Assembly (NCBI RefSeq): GCF_001042715.1 | Contig: NZ_CP009687.1 | Location: 3,525,418 to 3,589,417, forward strand | Direction: 5' to 3' | DNA length: 64,000 bases | From: Clostridium aceticum | GTDB lineage: Bacteria; Bacillota; Clostridia; Peptostreptococcales; Natronincolaceae | Shown here: positions 52,328 to 61,715 of the stretch, piece after piece | How the letters are laid out: each line of letters begins with the position of its first letter | Numbering within the stretch: the first letter of the stretch is position 1 | Notes under the pieces: generated by a model | What the model saw: only the letters and a program-made list of their open reading frames with translations | What the model was told of the DNA's origin: nothing | Databases searched by the model: none | Position numbers and translations under genes: made by a program

Positions 52328-54775
52328 TTAAAAATCATGCTTTTTCAGTCTCCAAATCTTTTCATTGTATTCCTCTATAGTTCTATCACTAGAAAAATAT
52401 CCTGCATTAGCAATATTAATAATAGACTTTTCCCACCAGCTTTCAGGTTTTTTATAAATTCCCTCAGCTTTTTTATTAACGGCACAATAGGATTCAAAGT
52501 CCTTTAGAATAAAATATGGGTCTGCCGCCCCCCCGTAACCATAAAGTAGATCTTGATAAATCTCTCTAAAAATATCTGGATGCTCTGGTTCTATAAAACC
52601 ATTAATAAGCTGGTCGATCACCCGTTTTAGACCATGATTTTTTTGATATATTTCATAAGGTTGATAGTTCTTTTCTTTTCGCTCTTTTTCAAGTTCTTCT
52701 GCTGTAGCTCCAAAAATAAAAATATTTTCAGATCCCACCTGCTGATGCATTTCGATGTTTGCTCCATCTAGGGTTCCTACTGTCAGTGTACCATTTAACA
52801 TAAATTTCATATTACCTGTTCCGGAGGCCTCTTTGCCTGCTGTAGAAATCTGTTTACTTATATCCGAAGCAGGGATGATTTTTTCCGCCAAAGAAACCCT
52901 ATAATTCTCTAAAAACACTAGCTTTAACTTATCACCAATACTTTTATCGTTATTGATTTTATCCGCTACTGAATGAATCAGCTTAATGATAAGTTTAGCC
53001 TTATGATATCCTGGTGCTGCCTTGGCAGCAAAAATGAAGGTCCTAGGGTACATATCATCCTTAGGATGATCCAACAATTGATTATAGAGATACATAATAT
53101 GAAGTACATTTAACAATTGTCTTTTATATTCGTGTAACCGCTTCACCTGTGCATCAAAAATCGAGTGAGGATCTATTTTGATTTGTGTCTTATCTAAAAC
53201 ATATCTTGCCAGCTCTTCTTTATTTTTCTGTCTGATCTTACGAACTTCCTCTTGGAAGGCTATATCTCTGCATGATGCTTCTAGTTCCTTCAACTGGAAG
53301 GAGTCGGTAATCCATCCATCTCCAATCTTTTCAGTAATAGCCTCTGCTAAATTAGGATTTGCCCTTAGCAAAAACCTTCTATGGGTAACACCATTGGTGA
53401 TATTTGTAAATTTTTCAGGGTAGATCTCGTAGTAATCTTTAAATATATCTTTTTTTAATATCTCGCTGTGGAGCTGTGCTACTCCATTGATAGAGAAAGA
53501 ACCTACAATACATAACTTTGCCATATGAATTTCCCCATAGGATATAATCGCCATTTTACTAATTTTATCCCACTGGTAAGGATATCTTTCCCATAAATCT
53601 CTACAAAATCTTTCATTAATTTCATCAATGATATCATAAATTCTAGGCAAAAGCTGCTTGATTAGTTCTTCAGGCCATTTTTCTAACGCCTCTGGCAAAG
53701 TAGTATGATTGGTATAGGCAAAAGTTTGCCTTGTAATCTCCCAAGCCTCCTCCCAACCTAAGCCTTCTTGATCTATTAAAATCCTCATAAGTTCGGGAAT
53801 AGCTAAAGTAGGGTGGGTATCATTAATATGAATTACCGTTTTTTTGTGTAGATCATGGATGTCATTTCCTATTTTTTTAAACTTTCTTACGATACTTTGC
53901 ACACTAGCAGAAATAAAGAAGTACTGTTGTTTTAATCGTAAATGTCTTCCCTCTTCATGATTATCCTCTGGGTACAGTACCTTTGAAATCACTTCTGCCA
54001 GTTCTTTTTCTGCCAACGCATCTACATACTGTCCCTTTCCAAAGAGGCCCATATCTAGTGGTTTTAATGCCCTTGCTCCCCACAATCTTAAAGTATTGAT
54101 GACATTAGATCTGTATCCCACAATAGGTACATCATAGGGAATTGCCTTGACACACTGGCAATTTTTCTGCAAGATAGTCAACTTGCCATTCTCTATGGCT
54201 TTTTCAACAGTTCCTCCAAAATACACCATCTCAGGCTCTTCAGGCTTAGCCACCTCCCACACATTGCCATCTTCTAACCAAGGGTCCGGCATCTCCACTT
54301 GATAACCATCAATGATTTTTTGTTTAAACAAACCATACTCGTATCTTATACCATTTCCATGCCCCGATAGTCCTAATGTCGCTAAAGAATCTAAGAAACA
54401 AGCAGCTAATCTGCCTAAACCACCGTTTCCTAACCCTGCATCTGGTTCCCTTTCTTGAATTTCCTTTAGGTCTATCTCTAATTCATTGCAGGCAATCTCT
54501 GCCTTTTCCTCCAACATGAGATTTGTTAGATTATTATGAAAAAAACGTCCCATCAAAAACTCCATAGATAGATAATAGAGTTCTTTTCCGTTTTCCTCTA
54601 ATACCTTTTCTTTAGAATAAGCCCAGCTCTTCATAATGTCATCTCTTAAAGCAGTGGCTACTGCCTTATATAATTGAGACTTGGAGGCATTTTTTAAATT
54701 TCTGCCAAAGAGGGTTTGTAGTTTTAATTCAATTGCATGTTTAATATCCTCTACTTGAATTTCTTTTTTTTTCAT
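52328..54775 (-). CDS. glgP: Glycogen phosphorylase
   Basis: Releases glucose-1-phosphate from glycogen. It is 815 aa, the full bacterial length. Family blocks are LEPDAGLGNGGLGRLAACFLD-like residues near 95, HINDTHPTLAIPELMR, VKRLHEYKRQLLN, and the PLP-binding Lys in ASGTGNMKFMLNG near residue 660. The presence of the breakdown enzyme in the same operon as synthesis genes suggests a storage cycle tuned after translation. The ATG follows GGAGG. It follows glgA by about 45 bases. Confidence 0.96.
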   Translation of the reverse strand: MKKKEIQVEDIKHAIELKLQTLFGRNLKNASKSQLYKAVATALRDDIMKSWAYSKEKVLEENGKELYYLSMEFLMGRFFHNNLTNLMLEEKAEIACNELEIDLKEIQEREPDAGLGNGGLGRLAACFLDSLATLGLSGHGNGIRYEYGLFKQKIIDGYQVEMPDPWLEDGNVWEVAKPEEPEMVYFGGTVEKAIENGKLTILQKNCQCVKAIPYDVPIVGYRSNVINTLRLWGARALKPLDMGLFGKGQYVDALAEKELAEVISKVLYPEDNHEEGRHLRLKQQYFFISASVQSIVRKFKKIGNDIHDLHKKTVIHINDTHPTLAIPELMRILIDQEGLGWEEAWEITRQTFAYTNHTTLPEALEKWPEELIKQLLPRIYDIIDEINERFCRDLWERYPYQWDKISKMAIISYGEIHMAKLCIVGSFSINGVAQLHSEILKKDIFKDYYEIYPEKFTNITNGVTHRRFLLRANPNLAEAITEKIGDGWITDSFQLKELEASCRDIAFQEEVRKIRQKNKEELARYVLDKTQIKIDPHSIFDAQVKRLHEYKRQLLNVLHIMYLYNQLLDHPKDDMYPRTFIFAAKAAPGYHKAKLIIKLIHSVADKINNDKSIGDKLKLVFLENYRVSLAEKIIPASDISKQISTAGKEASGTGNMKFMLNGTLTVGTLDGANIEMHQQVGSENIFIFGATAEELEKERKEKNYQPYEIYQKNHGLKRVIDQLINGFIEPEHPDIFREIYQDLLYGYGGAADPYFILKDFESYCAVNKKAEGIYKKPESWWEKSIINIANAGYFSSDRTIEEYNEKIWRLKKHDF

Positions 54776-54820
54776 TTTCTACCTCCATATATTATATTTG
54801 TCACGTAAACAGCCTTTGAT

Positions 54821-56266
54821 TTACTGATTTATCAAGCGATTGTATAGGCTTTTGTATTGATCTGCTGAAAGATTCCAACTAACATCACTTTTCATGGCAT
54901 TTTTTACTAAACCATCCCAAACCTTCTTATCGTGATAAAACTTAACAGCTCTTTTTATGGTGTATAACATATCATGGGCATTATAGTTGGCAAAACTAAA
55001 ACCATTGCCCTCTCCTGTCTCTTCATTGTAGGATTTAACCGTATCCTTCAATCCTCCTGTTTCCCTAACGATTGGAAGACTCCCATAACGTAAGGCGATC
55101 AATTGCCCTAATCCACAGGGTTCAAATAAAGAAGGCATCAAAAATAAATCAGAAGCACCATAAATTTGATGTGCCAATCCATTATCAAAGAATGTATTTG
55201 CACTTACTTTATTAGGATATTTCATAGCTATGTCACTAAACAGTTTATGATACTTATTATCTCCTGTGCCTAAAATCACTAGTTGTAAATCAAGTTGTAG
55301 TATTTCTTCTAAAACATGTTCAATCAAATCTAGTCCTTTTTGCTCTACTAATCTTGAGACAATTGCCATTATAGGTATTCCCTCGCCGATAGGCAATTTC
55401 AACTTTTTCTGCAACTCTAATTTATTTAGCACTTTATCTTCTATCCTTGCTATATTATACTTCTTAAAAAGATAGTCATCTGTTTCTGGATTATATTCCT
55501 CATCATCTATACCATTGATAATTCCCATTAACTGATGTTTTTTAGCAGACAGTACCCCATCTAGTCCTTCTCCATAATAAGGACTTTGTATTTCTTCAGC
55601 ATAGGCAGGACTAACCGTTGTTATATAATCAGAAAAATTTAGTCCCCCCTTGATATAACTAACATTATAGTAATATTCCACACCTTCGTGATGGAAATAG
55701 TCTTTGCCTAATCCCAATAGATCCTCCAATACACCGTGGGGAAATAATCCCTGATACTTCAAATTATGAATCGTAAATACTGTTTTTATTTTTTCATAAA
55801 AAGGTTGTTGACGATAATGAGCTTTTAAAAGAGCACTGACCATTCCTGTCTGCCAGTCATGGCAATGGATAATATCTGGTTTAAAATCAATATGGGGTAA
55901 AATAGCTAGTATGCTCTTACAAAAAAAAGCATATCGCTCTGCATCATCATAGTGACCATAATATTCATAAGGCTGACCTTCTCGTTTAAAGTAATATTCA
56001 TTGTCTACAAAATAAAAAATAATGCCCCTATATTCTAACATCTCAATACCACAAAATTGATTACGCCACCCTACGGGTACATGGATACTTTTGATCCATT
56101 TCATTTGTTTTTTATAGGTTTTGGCTATAGCATCATACTTTGGTATCACCACCCGCACATCCATATCCTCCCCCTTTAGGGCTAAGGGCAAAGAACCTAC
56201 TACATCTCCTAACCCCCCTGTTTTAGCAAAGGGTACAGCCTCTGATGCAGCAAAGAGAATATTCAT
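54821..56266 (-). CDS. glgA: Glycogen synthase
   Basis: Adds glucose from ADP-glucose to the growing alpha-1,4 chain. The 481-aa protein is a GT5 enzyme with the ADP-glucose-binding AKTGGLGDVVGSLP (residues 15-28), ITTVSPAYAEEIQ, the KGLDLIEHVLEEI region and the C-terminal MPSLFEPCGLGQLIAL with its catalytic Glu. The ATG follows GGAGGGGG. It is preceded by glgD with an 18-base gap. Confidence 0.96.
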   Translation of the reverse strand: MNILFAASEAVPFAKTGGLGDVVGSLPLALKGEDMDVRVVIPKYDAIAKTYKKQMKWIKSIHVPVGWRNQFCGIEMLEYRGIIFYFVDNEYYFKREGQPYEYYGHYDDAERYAFFCKSILAILPHIDFKPDIIHCHDWQTGMVSALLKAHYRQQPFYEKIKTVFTIHNLKYQGLFPHGVLEDLLGLGKDYFHHEGVEYYYNVSYIKGGLNFSDYITTVSPAYAEEIQSPYYGEGLDGVLSAKKHQLMGIINGIDDEEYNPETDDYLFKKYNIARIEDKVLNKLELQKKLKLPIGEGIPIMAIVSRLVEQKGLDLIEHVLEEILQLDLQLVILGTGDNKYHKLFSDIAMKYPNKVSANTFFDNGLAHQIYGASDLFLMPSLFEPCGLGQLIALRYGSLPIVRETGGLKDTVKSYNEETGEGNGFSFANYNAHDMLYTIKRAVKFYHDKKVWDGLVKNAMKSDVSWNLSADQYKSLYNRLINQ

Positions 56267-56284
56267 TTTTTGTTTCCCCCTCCA

Positions 56285-57400
56285 TTATATAACCTGTGTT
56301 TTTCTTATAAGAATGGGATTTTTTTCTCCACCCTTTATGATTTTCCCCGTTGTAATCTTTACATCTTTATCTAAAATAGCATTTTCTACGATGGCATTTT
56401 CCCCTATTTCATTTTTCTGCATCAGAATACTATTTTTTACCACTGCGTTTTTGTGAACCTTTACTCCCCGAAAGAGAATACTGTTGATTACTTTTCCTTC
56501 AATAATACAACCTTCTGTTATTAAAGAATTTTTTACTTCACAGCTTTTGGCATACTTAGCAGGAGCCTCGTCATTGATTTTTGTACGAATAGATCCTTCT
56601 TTAAAGAATACTTCCTTCCAAATCTCTGGTGTCAGCAAATCTATACTATGTTTATAGTAACTGGCTACACAATCTATATTGGCTACATAACCTTCGTATT
56701 GATAACCATACACATTATACCTATGAATATTTTTAATGATTCCATCCTTTATAAAATCACTGCAACCCTTTGCAGTACACTCTTCTATTATTTCTAAAAA
56801 TAAAGATTTTTTCATAAAAACAGTTTCAAGTGCAGTACAGCAATCTATATTTTTCCTTTTATTGACTGTCATCTCTGTAATAAGATCTTGTTGATCTACT
56901 TTTAAGGCTAAACATCTAGTGTTTGTTAAGTTTTCCTTATCTTTTTTATACAAAACTATTATATCTGCATTTTTTTCTTCATAATAATCTCTTACTTTTT
57001 CATAATTTAACTTATAGAGTATATTACTACTGCTGATCAGTACATACTCCTGCTTACTTCTTTGAAGGTAATCTATGTGATCGTAAAAGTAGTCCAGGTC
57101 TCCCAATTTCTTTTCAGATGTGCTTTTTTGGAGGGTAGGAGGTAAAATAAAAAGACCATCTTTTTTACTATGAAGTCCCCAATCTTTGCCTGTATTGACA
57201 TGACCTATAAGGGACCTGCTATGATGCTGGGTAAAAATCCCTACATTGTTTATACCAGAATTCACCATATTGGATAATATAAAGTCCACCATTCTATACC
57301 TGCCTCCAAAAGGCACCGCTGCTGTTGATCTCTGGCTTACGATTTCTTTTAGATCCTTCTTAATCTTAATATCATTAATAATCCCCATCACATTTCTCAT
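56285..57400 (-). CDS. glgD: GlgD, non-catalytic ADP-glucose pyrophosphorylase subunit
   Basis: A 371-aa relative of GlgC typical of Firmicutes. It pairs with GlgC and raises or modulates its activity. It has the nucleotidyltransferase-like fold with AAVPFGGRYRMVDFILSN and the C-terminal left-handed beta-helix repeats (KVHKNAVVKNSILMQKN). The N-terminal catalytic loop of GlgC (LAGGQGSRL) is replaced by MGIINDIKIKKDLKE, so the subunit itself is not expected to catalyse. It lies 3 bases after glgC. Confidence 0.95.
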   Translation of the reverse strand: MRNVMGIINDIKIKKDLKEIVSQRSTAAVPFGGRYRMVDFILSNMVNSGINNVGIFTQHHSRSLIGHVNTGKDWGLHSKKDGLFILPPTLQKSTSEKKLGDLDYFYDHIDYLQRSKQEYVLISSSNILYKLNYEKVRDYYEEKNADIIVLYKKDKENLTNTRCLALKVDQQDLITEMTVNKRKNIDCCTALETVFMKKSLFLEIIEECTAKGCSDFIKDGIIKNIHRYNVYGYQYEGYVANIDCVASYYKHSIDLLTPEIWKEVFFKEGSIRTKINDEAPAKYAKSCEVKNSLITEGCIIEGKVINSILFRGVKVHKNAVVKNSILMQKNEIGENAIVENAILDKDVKITTGKIIKGGEKNPILIRKTQVI

Positions 57401-57403
57401 AAA

Positions 57404-58630
57404 CTATGCCCCCTCCCTTGCCATCATATCTTTAGACTTCAACAAGGAGCAACTGTCCTTACTTATTTGTGCACCAGCATCAATATGGGTATCTTTACTA
57501 ATACGAACTTTTTGCCCTATAACAGTAATCTTTTTTCCCTGATTGCTGCCTGTTCCAATACAAACATTGTCTTCTATGGTCACATCTTCTCCAATGATTG
57601 CTTTTTCAATGGTGACGCCTTTGCCAATGTAGGCGTTACCCATAATAACAGAATCCTTTATAACAGTTCCACTTCCTATATACGCTCCTGTAAAAATAAC
57701 TGTATTATTAATTTCTCCAAAGATTTGGCACCCATCTGTAACCAATGATTGTTGAAGATTGCCAGATTCAGCAACATACTGAGGTGGTTGACTGGTATTG
57801 ACAGAATAAATCCTCCAGTTCCTATCAAAAATATCTAATGGTGCCTTTTGTAAAAGTAAGTCCATATTAGCCTGCCAAAAACTTTCTATGGTTCCTACAT
57901 CCTTCCAATAGCCATCAAAGTGATAGGTATAAAGCTTTTCTCCCTCCCTCAACATTTTAGGTATAATGTTTTTACCAAAGTCATTATGGGATTTTCTATC
58001 TTCCTCATCCTCTATTAAATGTTTCTTCAATTTTCTCCAGTTAAAAATATATACGCCCATAGAAGCCAAATTACTGATAGCTTCCTTTGGTTTTTCTTGA
58101 AACTCTACAATCCGTCCCTTTTCATTGGTATTCATAATACCGAATCTATGGGTTTCCTCCCAAGGCACTTGAATCACCGAAATAGTAGCATCAGCATTTT
58201 TTCTCTTGTGCTCCTGCAACATAAGAGCATAGTTCATTTTGTAAATATGATCTCCCGATAGTATTAGTACATACTTAGGGTTATAATAATCAATAAATGC
58301 CATATTCTGATAAACTGCATTGGCTGTTCCTTTATACCAGTGCCCCCCATCACTTGTAACATAAGGAGGTAATACGCTTACCCCTCCCCCTTCTTTATCT
58401 AAGTCCCAAGGCCCTCCAATTCCTATATAAGAATTTAGAACCAGTGGTTCATATTGTGTTAAAACCCCTAATGTATGAATCCCTGAGTTTGAACAGTTAC
58501 TTAGGGTAAAATCAATAATCCTATATTTCCCTCCGAAGGGTATCGCAGGTTTTGCTATATTCTTTGTTAACAGTCCTAATCTACTTCCTTGCCCTCCAGC
58601 TAAAAGCATTGCAACACATTCTTCTTTCAA
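57404..58630 (-). CDS. glgC: Glucose-1-phosphate adenylyltransferase
   Basis: Makes ADP-glucose, the committed step of glycogen synthesis. The 408-aa protein has the pyrophosphorylase motif [17 protein letters not shown], the substrate segment [24 protein letters not shown] with the metal-binding Asp, VEFQEKPKE and a C-terminal beta-helix ([18 protein letters not shown]). The start is a TTG 8 bases after AGGAGG. It pairs with glgD, encoded 3 bases downstream. Confidence 0.96.
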   Translation of the reverse strand: MKEECVAMLLAGGQGSRLGLLTKNIAKPAIPFGGKYRIIDFTLSNCSNSGIHTLGVLTQYEPLVLNSYIGIGGPWDLDKEGGGVSVLPPYVTSDGGHWYKGTANAVYQNMAFIDYYNPKYVLILSGDHIYKMNYALMLQEHKRKNADATISVIQVPWEETHRFGIMNTNEKGRIVEFQEKPKEAISNLASMGVYIFNWRKLKKHLIEDEEDRKSHNDFGKNIIPKMLREGEKLYTYHFDGYWKDVGTIESFWQANMDLLLQKAPLDIFDRNWRIYSVNTSQPPQYVAESGNLQQSLVTDGCQIFGEINNTVIFTGAYIGSGTVIKDSVIMGNAYIGKGVTIEKAIIGEDVTIEDNVCIGTGSNQGKKITVIGQKVRISKDTHIDAGAQISKDSCSLLKSKDMMAREGA

Positions 58631-58677
58631 AAAGTCTCCCTCCTTTAACTGTTTATCACCTTGTTACTTTTTTCAAA

Positions 58678-60609
58678 CTACAAACTTTTTTCTACCGTAT
58701 CCTCCCACAAAGAAACCGAGTCTTCACTTACCAGCTTAATAAATAAGGTAGCCAAAGGCGGCACTTCTACTTCCAAGGAATATTGTTGTTGATGCCACTT
58801 TATATTGTCAGCTGCTAACTCTTGCCTATTTGTCATTCCTGTACCTCCGTAAATTTCTAAATCGCTGTTGAAGACTTCTTTATATATGCCCCTCACTGGA
58901 ACACCAATTCTATACTTATGCCTTGGTATCGGTGTGAAGTTGCAGAGAACAATGGTAAAGCTTTTCTCCTCTTTCCTCATGAAGGTGATCACACTTTGAC
59001 TATAATCATGGGGATCAATCCATTGAAAACCTTCTGTGGTATGGTCTTGCTGCCAAAGATTTTTTTCTTTTCTATAAAATTTCAGAAGATCTTTTACATA
59101 ATATTTAAGTTTATTATGCATATCGTAATTTAATAACACCCAATCTAAACTTTTATTGAAATCCCACTCGATAAATTGACCGAATTCTGTCCCCATAAAC
59201 ATAAGTTTTTTGCCTGGATGCCCCATCATATAACCATAGTAAGATCTTAAATTAGCAAACTTCTGCCAATAGTCTCCTGGCATTTTATTTAATAATGATT
59301 TTTTACCATGCACTACTTCATCGTGGGATAAAGGCAAGAGAAAGTTTTCTGAAAAAGCATATACCATTGAAAAAGTAAGGGCATGATGATGCCACTTTCT
59401 ATGTATAGGATCCATCTCCATATAGCGTAATGTATCGTTCATCCATCCCATGTTCCATTTATAATTAAATCCTAATCCCCCGATATAGGTGGGTGCTGTT
59501 ACTAAAGGCCACTGAGTGGATTCTTCTGCCATCATAAGGGCATTAGGAAAGTATTGAAATACTGTTTTGTTTAACTTCTTGATAAATTCTATGGCTTCTA
59601 AGTTTTCTCTTCCTCCATATTGATTGGGCCTCCACTCCCCTGAGTTTTTGCCATAATCTAGGTACAGCATATTGGCTACTGCATCTACCCTTAGTCCATC
59701 AATATGATAGACATCTAACCAAAACAAAGCATTAGATATTAAAAAACTATGTACTTCTAACCTTCCTAAATCGAAGTTCAAGGTACCCCAATCTTTGTTA
59801 TTTGCTTTTATAAAATCTTCATATTCATAAGCATGTTTACCGTCAAATGCCATTAAACCATGCTGATCTTTGCAAAAATGTCCCGGTACCCAGTCTAAAA
59901 TAACACCTATACCTTTTTGATGAAGTTTATCCACGAAATACATAAAGTCATGGGGAGTACCATAACGACTGGTAACAGCATAATAGCCTACAACTTGATA
60001 ACCCCAAGACCCATCAAAGGGATGTTCCATAATCGGCATAAGCTCTACATGGGTATAACCCATCTCACAGACATAGTCAGCTAGTTCATCTGCTATTTCC
60101 CTATAACTATAGAAATCTCCATTTTCTTTTCTCTTCCAAGAACCTAGATGTATTTCATAGATCACCATAGGTCCCTGCAAATTATTTTTTTTACACTTAT
60201 TCCTTTGCCATACTTCATCCTGCCATTTGTATCCCTCTAATGGATACACCACGGAAGCTGTATTAGGTCTTACTTCTCCATAAAAACCATAAGGATCGCT
60301 CTTTAAAAGCCTCTCACCATCATCAGTATGTATCTGGTATTTATATAAATCTCCCTTCTTCAATCCTTCTACAAAAATTGTCCAAAGAGATGAGTCTTTG
60401 CTTCTTTCCATCGAATGATTCTTTCCCTGCCACTGATTAAAGTCTCCCACCACTTTGATTTCTTTTGCATTTGGTCCCCATACAGTAAAACGTACCCCCT
60501 TCTTACTCTCCTCCTCTGTCAAGTGAGCCCCCATCATCTGGTAGCTTTGAAAATACGTTCCTTCATGAAATAAATAAATATCACGATCCTCTTTGGAATA
60601 TTTTTTCAT
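58678..60609 (-). CDS. glgB: 1,4-alpha-glucan branching enzyme
   Basis: Introduces alpha-1,6 branches into glycogen. The 643-aa GH13 enzyme has an N-terminal CBM48 domain (GVRFTVWGPNAKEIKVVGDF) and a catalytic barrel with the nucleophile Asp in GLRVDAVANMLYLDYG, acid Glu in LMMAEESTQWP and Asp in LPLSHDEVVHGKKS. A C-terminal all-beta domain follows. A GTG five codons upstream is part of the SD region; the ATG at 60609 follows GGGGG at 8 bases. It is the first gene of glgB-C-D-A-P-GH13. Confidence 0.95.
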   Translation of the reverse strand: MKKYSKEDRDIYLFHEGTYFQSYQMMGAHLTEEESKKGVRFTVWGPNAKEIKVVGDFNQWQGKNHSMERSKDSSLWTIFVEGLKKGDLYKYQIHTDDGERLLKSDPYGFYGEVRPNTASVVYPLEGYKWQDEVWQRNKCKKNNLQGPMVIYEIHLGSWKRKENGDFYSYREIADELADYVCEMGYTHVELMPIMEHPFDGSWGYQVVGYYAVTSRYGTPHDFMYFVDKLHQKGIGVILDWVPGHFCKDQHGLMAFDGKHAYEYEDFIKANNKDWGTLNFDLGRLEVHSFLISNALFWLDVYHIDGLRVDAVANMLYLDYGKNSGEWRPNQYGGRENLEAIEFIKKLNKTVFQYFPNALMMAEESTQWPLVTAPTYIGGLGFNYKWNMGWMNDTLRYMEMDPIHRKWHHHALTFSMVYAFSENFLLPLSHDEVVHGKKSLLNKMPGDYWQKFANLRSYYGYMMGHPGKKLMFMGTEFGQFIEWDFNKSLDWVLLNYDMHNKLKYYVKDLLKFYRKEKNLWQQDHTTEGFQWIDPHDYSQSVITFMRKEEKSFTIVLCNFTPIPRHKYRIGVPVRGIYKEVFNSDLEIYGGTGMTNRQELAADNIKWHQQQYSLEVEVPPLATLFIKLVSEDSVSLWEDTVEKSL

Positions 60610-60846
60610 TTTGCTGTCCCCCACTTATCCCTTTTATTTTTCTCCCAACTGCCTTCTATAATAAAAATTTACTTCCGTAGGTATCTTATTAAACTTATTG
60701 GCAAATCATTCATTATATTTTTGTTAAACTTTTAAAACCTTCTTATTTAGGCTTGTTTAGAGGCATTGAAATTTTTCTCTATCCCTTGGAATACTCATCC
60801 AGAAGAACTCGGTAATAATTGTATTATTTTATACTTATAATAAACT

Positions 60847-60949
60847 ATCGTTAGCGTTAACTTAAAATAATTATTACTAAAATTCTCTTGAACTGTCATC
60901 CTGAGCGTAGCGAAGGATGACAAATTATGGATTAAGTTAACGCCTATGA
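60847..60949. repeat. Family-A dispersed repeat, inverted core
   Basis: Ends TCGTTAGCGTTAACTTAA and TTAAGTTAACGCCTATGA are those of the family, but the interior (TCTTGAACTGTCATCCTGAGC...GGATGACAAATTATGG) runs the other way round from most copies and is short. It occupies the divergent gap of about 400 bases between glgB and the YgjV-like gene. Confidence 0.8.
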
Positions 60950-61012
60950 ATAAACTATTGAAAATGATAATAATGAAGAAATTACGTAAAATATGATGGG
61001 AGGAAAAGTTTT

Positions 61013-61660
61013 ATGTTAAATATTGATTGGGCAGAATGGCTAGGATATTCAGCTTCTATTTTAATTTTAATTTCTTTGTTGATGAGTTCTATTGCCAAAT
61101 TAAGATGGATCAACTTAGGAGGTTCTATCTTATTTTCTCTTTATGGTTTTCTCATAGGTGCTTTACCAGTAGGTATTGTGAATTTATGTATCACCATCAT
61201 TAACATTTACCACTTAACGAAAATCTATAAAGTAAAGGAGTATTTTCGAATACTTCCTATCAACCCTGATTCTGAATATCTTCAATACTTTTTTAGTTTT
61301 TATAAAGAAGATATAAAAAAGTATCTTCCTCAATTCAACTTTCGTATTGCTGAAAACAGTGTAGGATTTTATGTTCTTAGAAATTTAGTACCTGCTGGAA
61401 TTTTTTTAGGAGAAAAATATGAGGAAGATGCTCTCTTGGTACAGTTAGATTTTGTTATACCAGAATATAGAGACTTTAAGATAGGAAAGTATATTTATGA
61501 AGATCAGAAAAACTACTTTTTGAATTTAGGTTATACCTATTTGTATAGTCATGCAATAACTGAGAAACACAAAAGTTATTTGCTTAAAATGGGTTTTAAA
61601 GAAGTTATAAAAAATAACAAAAAAATGTTTGTAAAAGGGATTTCTTCTTCCGAAAAGTAA
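61013..61660 (+). CDS. Membrane protein fused to a GNAT-like domain, unknown
   Basis: A 215-aa protein. The first 80 residues hold two or three membrane spans (YSASILILISLLMSS; LGGSILFSLYGFLIGALPVG) in the style of YgjV/inner-membrane small proteins. The rest looks like an N-acetyltransferase: LLVQLDFVIPEYRDFKIG followed by KYIYEDQKNYFLNLGY and HKSYLLKMGFKEV, which fit GNAT motifs A and B. The acceptor is unknown. The ATG follows GGGAGG. It stands before the germination operon, in the same direction, with a 55-base gap. Confidence 0.7.
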   Translation: MLNIDWAEWLGYSASILILISLLMSSIAKLRWINLGGSILFSLYGFLIGALPVGIVNLCITIINIYHLTKIYKVKEYFRILPINPDSEYLQYFFSFYKEDIKKYLPQFNFRIAENSVGFYVLRNLVPAGIFLGEKYEEDALLVQLDFVIPEYRDFKIGKYIYEDQKNYFLNLGYTYLYSHAITEKHKSYLLKMGFKEVIKNNKKMFVKGISSSEK

Positions 61661-61715
61661 ATAATACACTATAAAACTATCTTTTTCTTTTAATACCTTT
61701 TAAAAAACAACTGAG

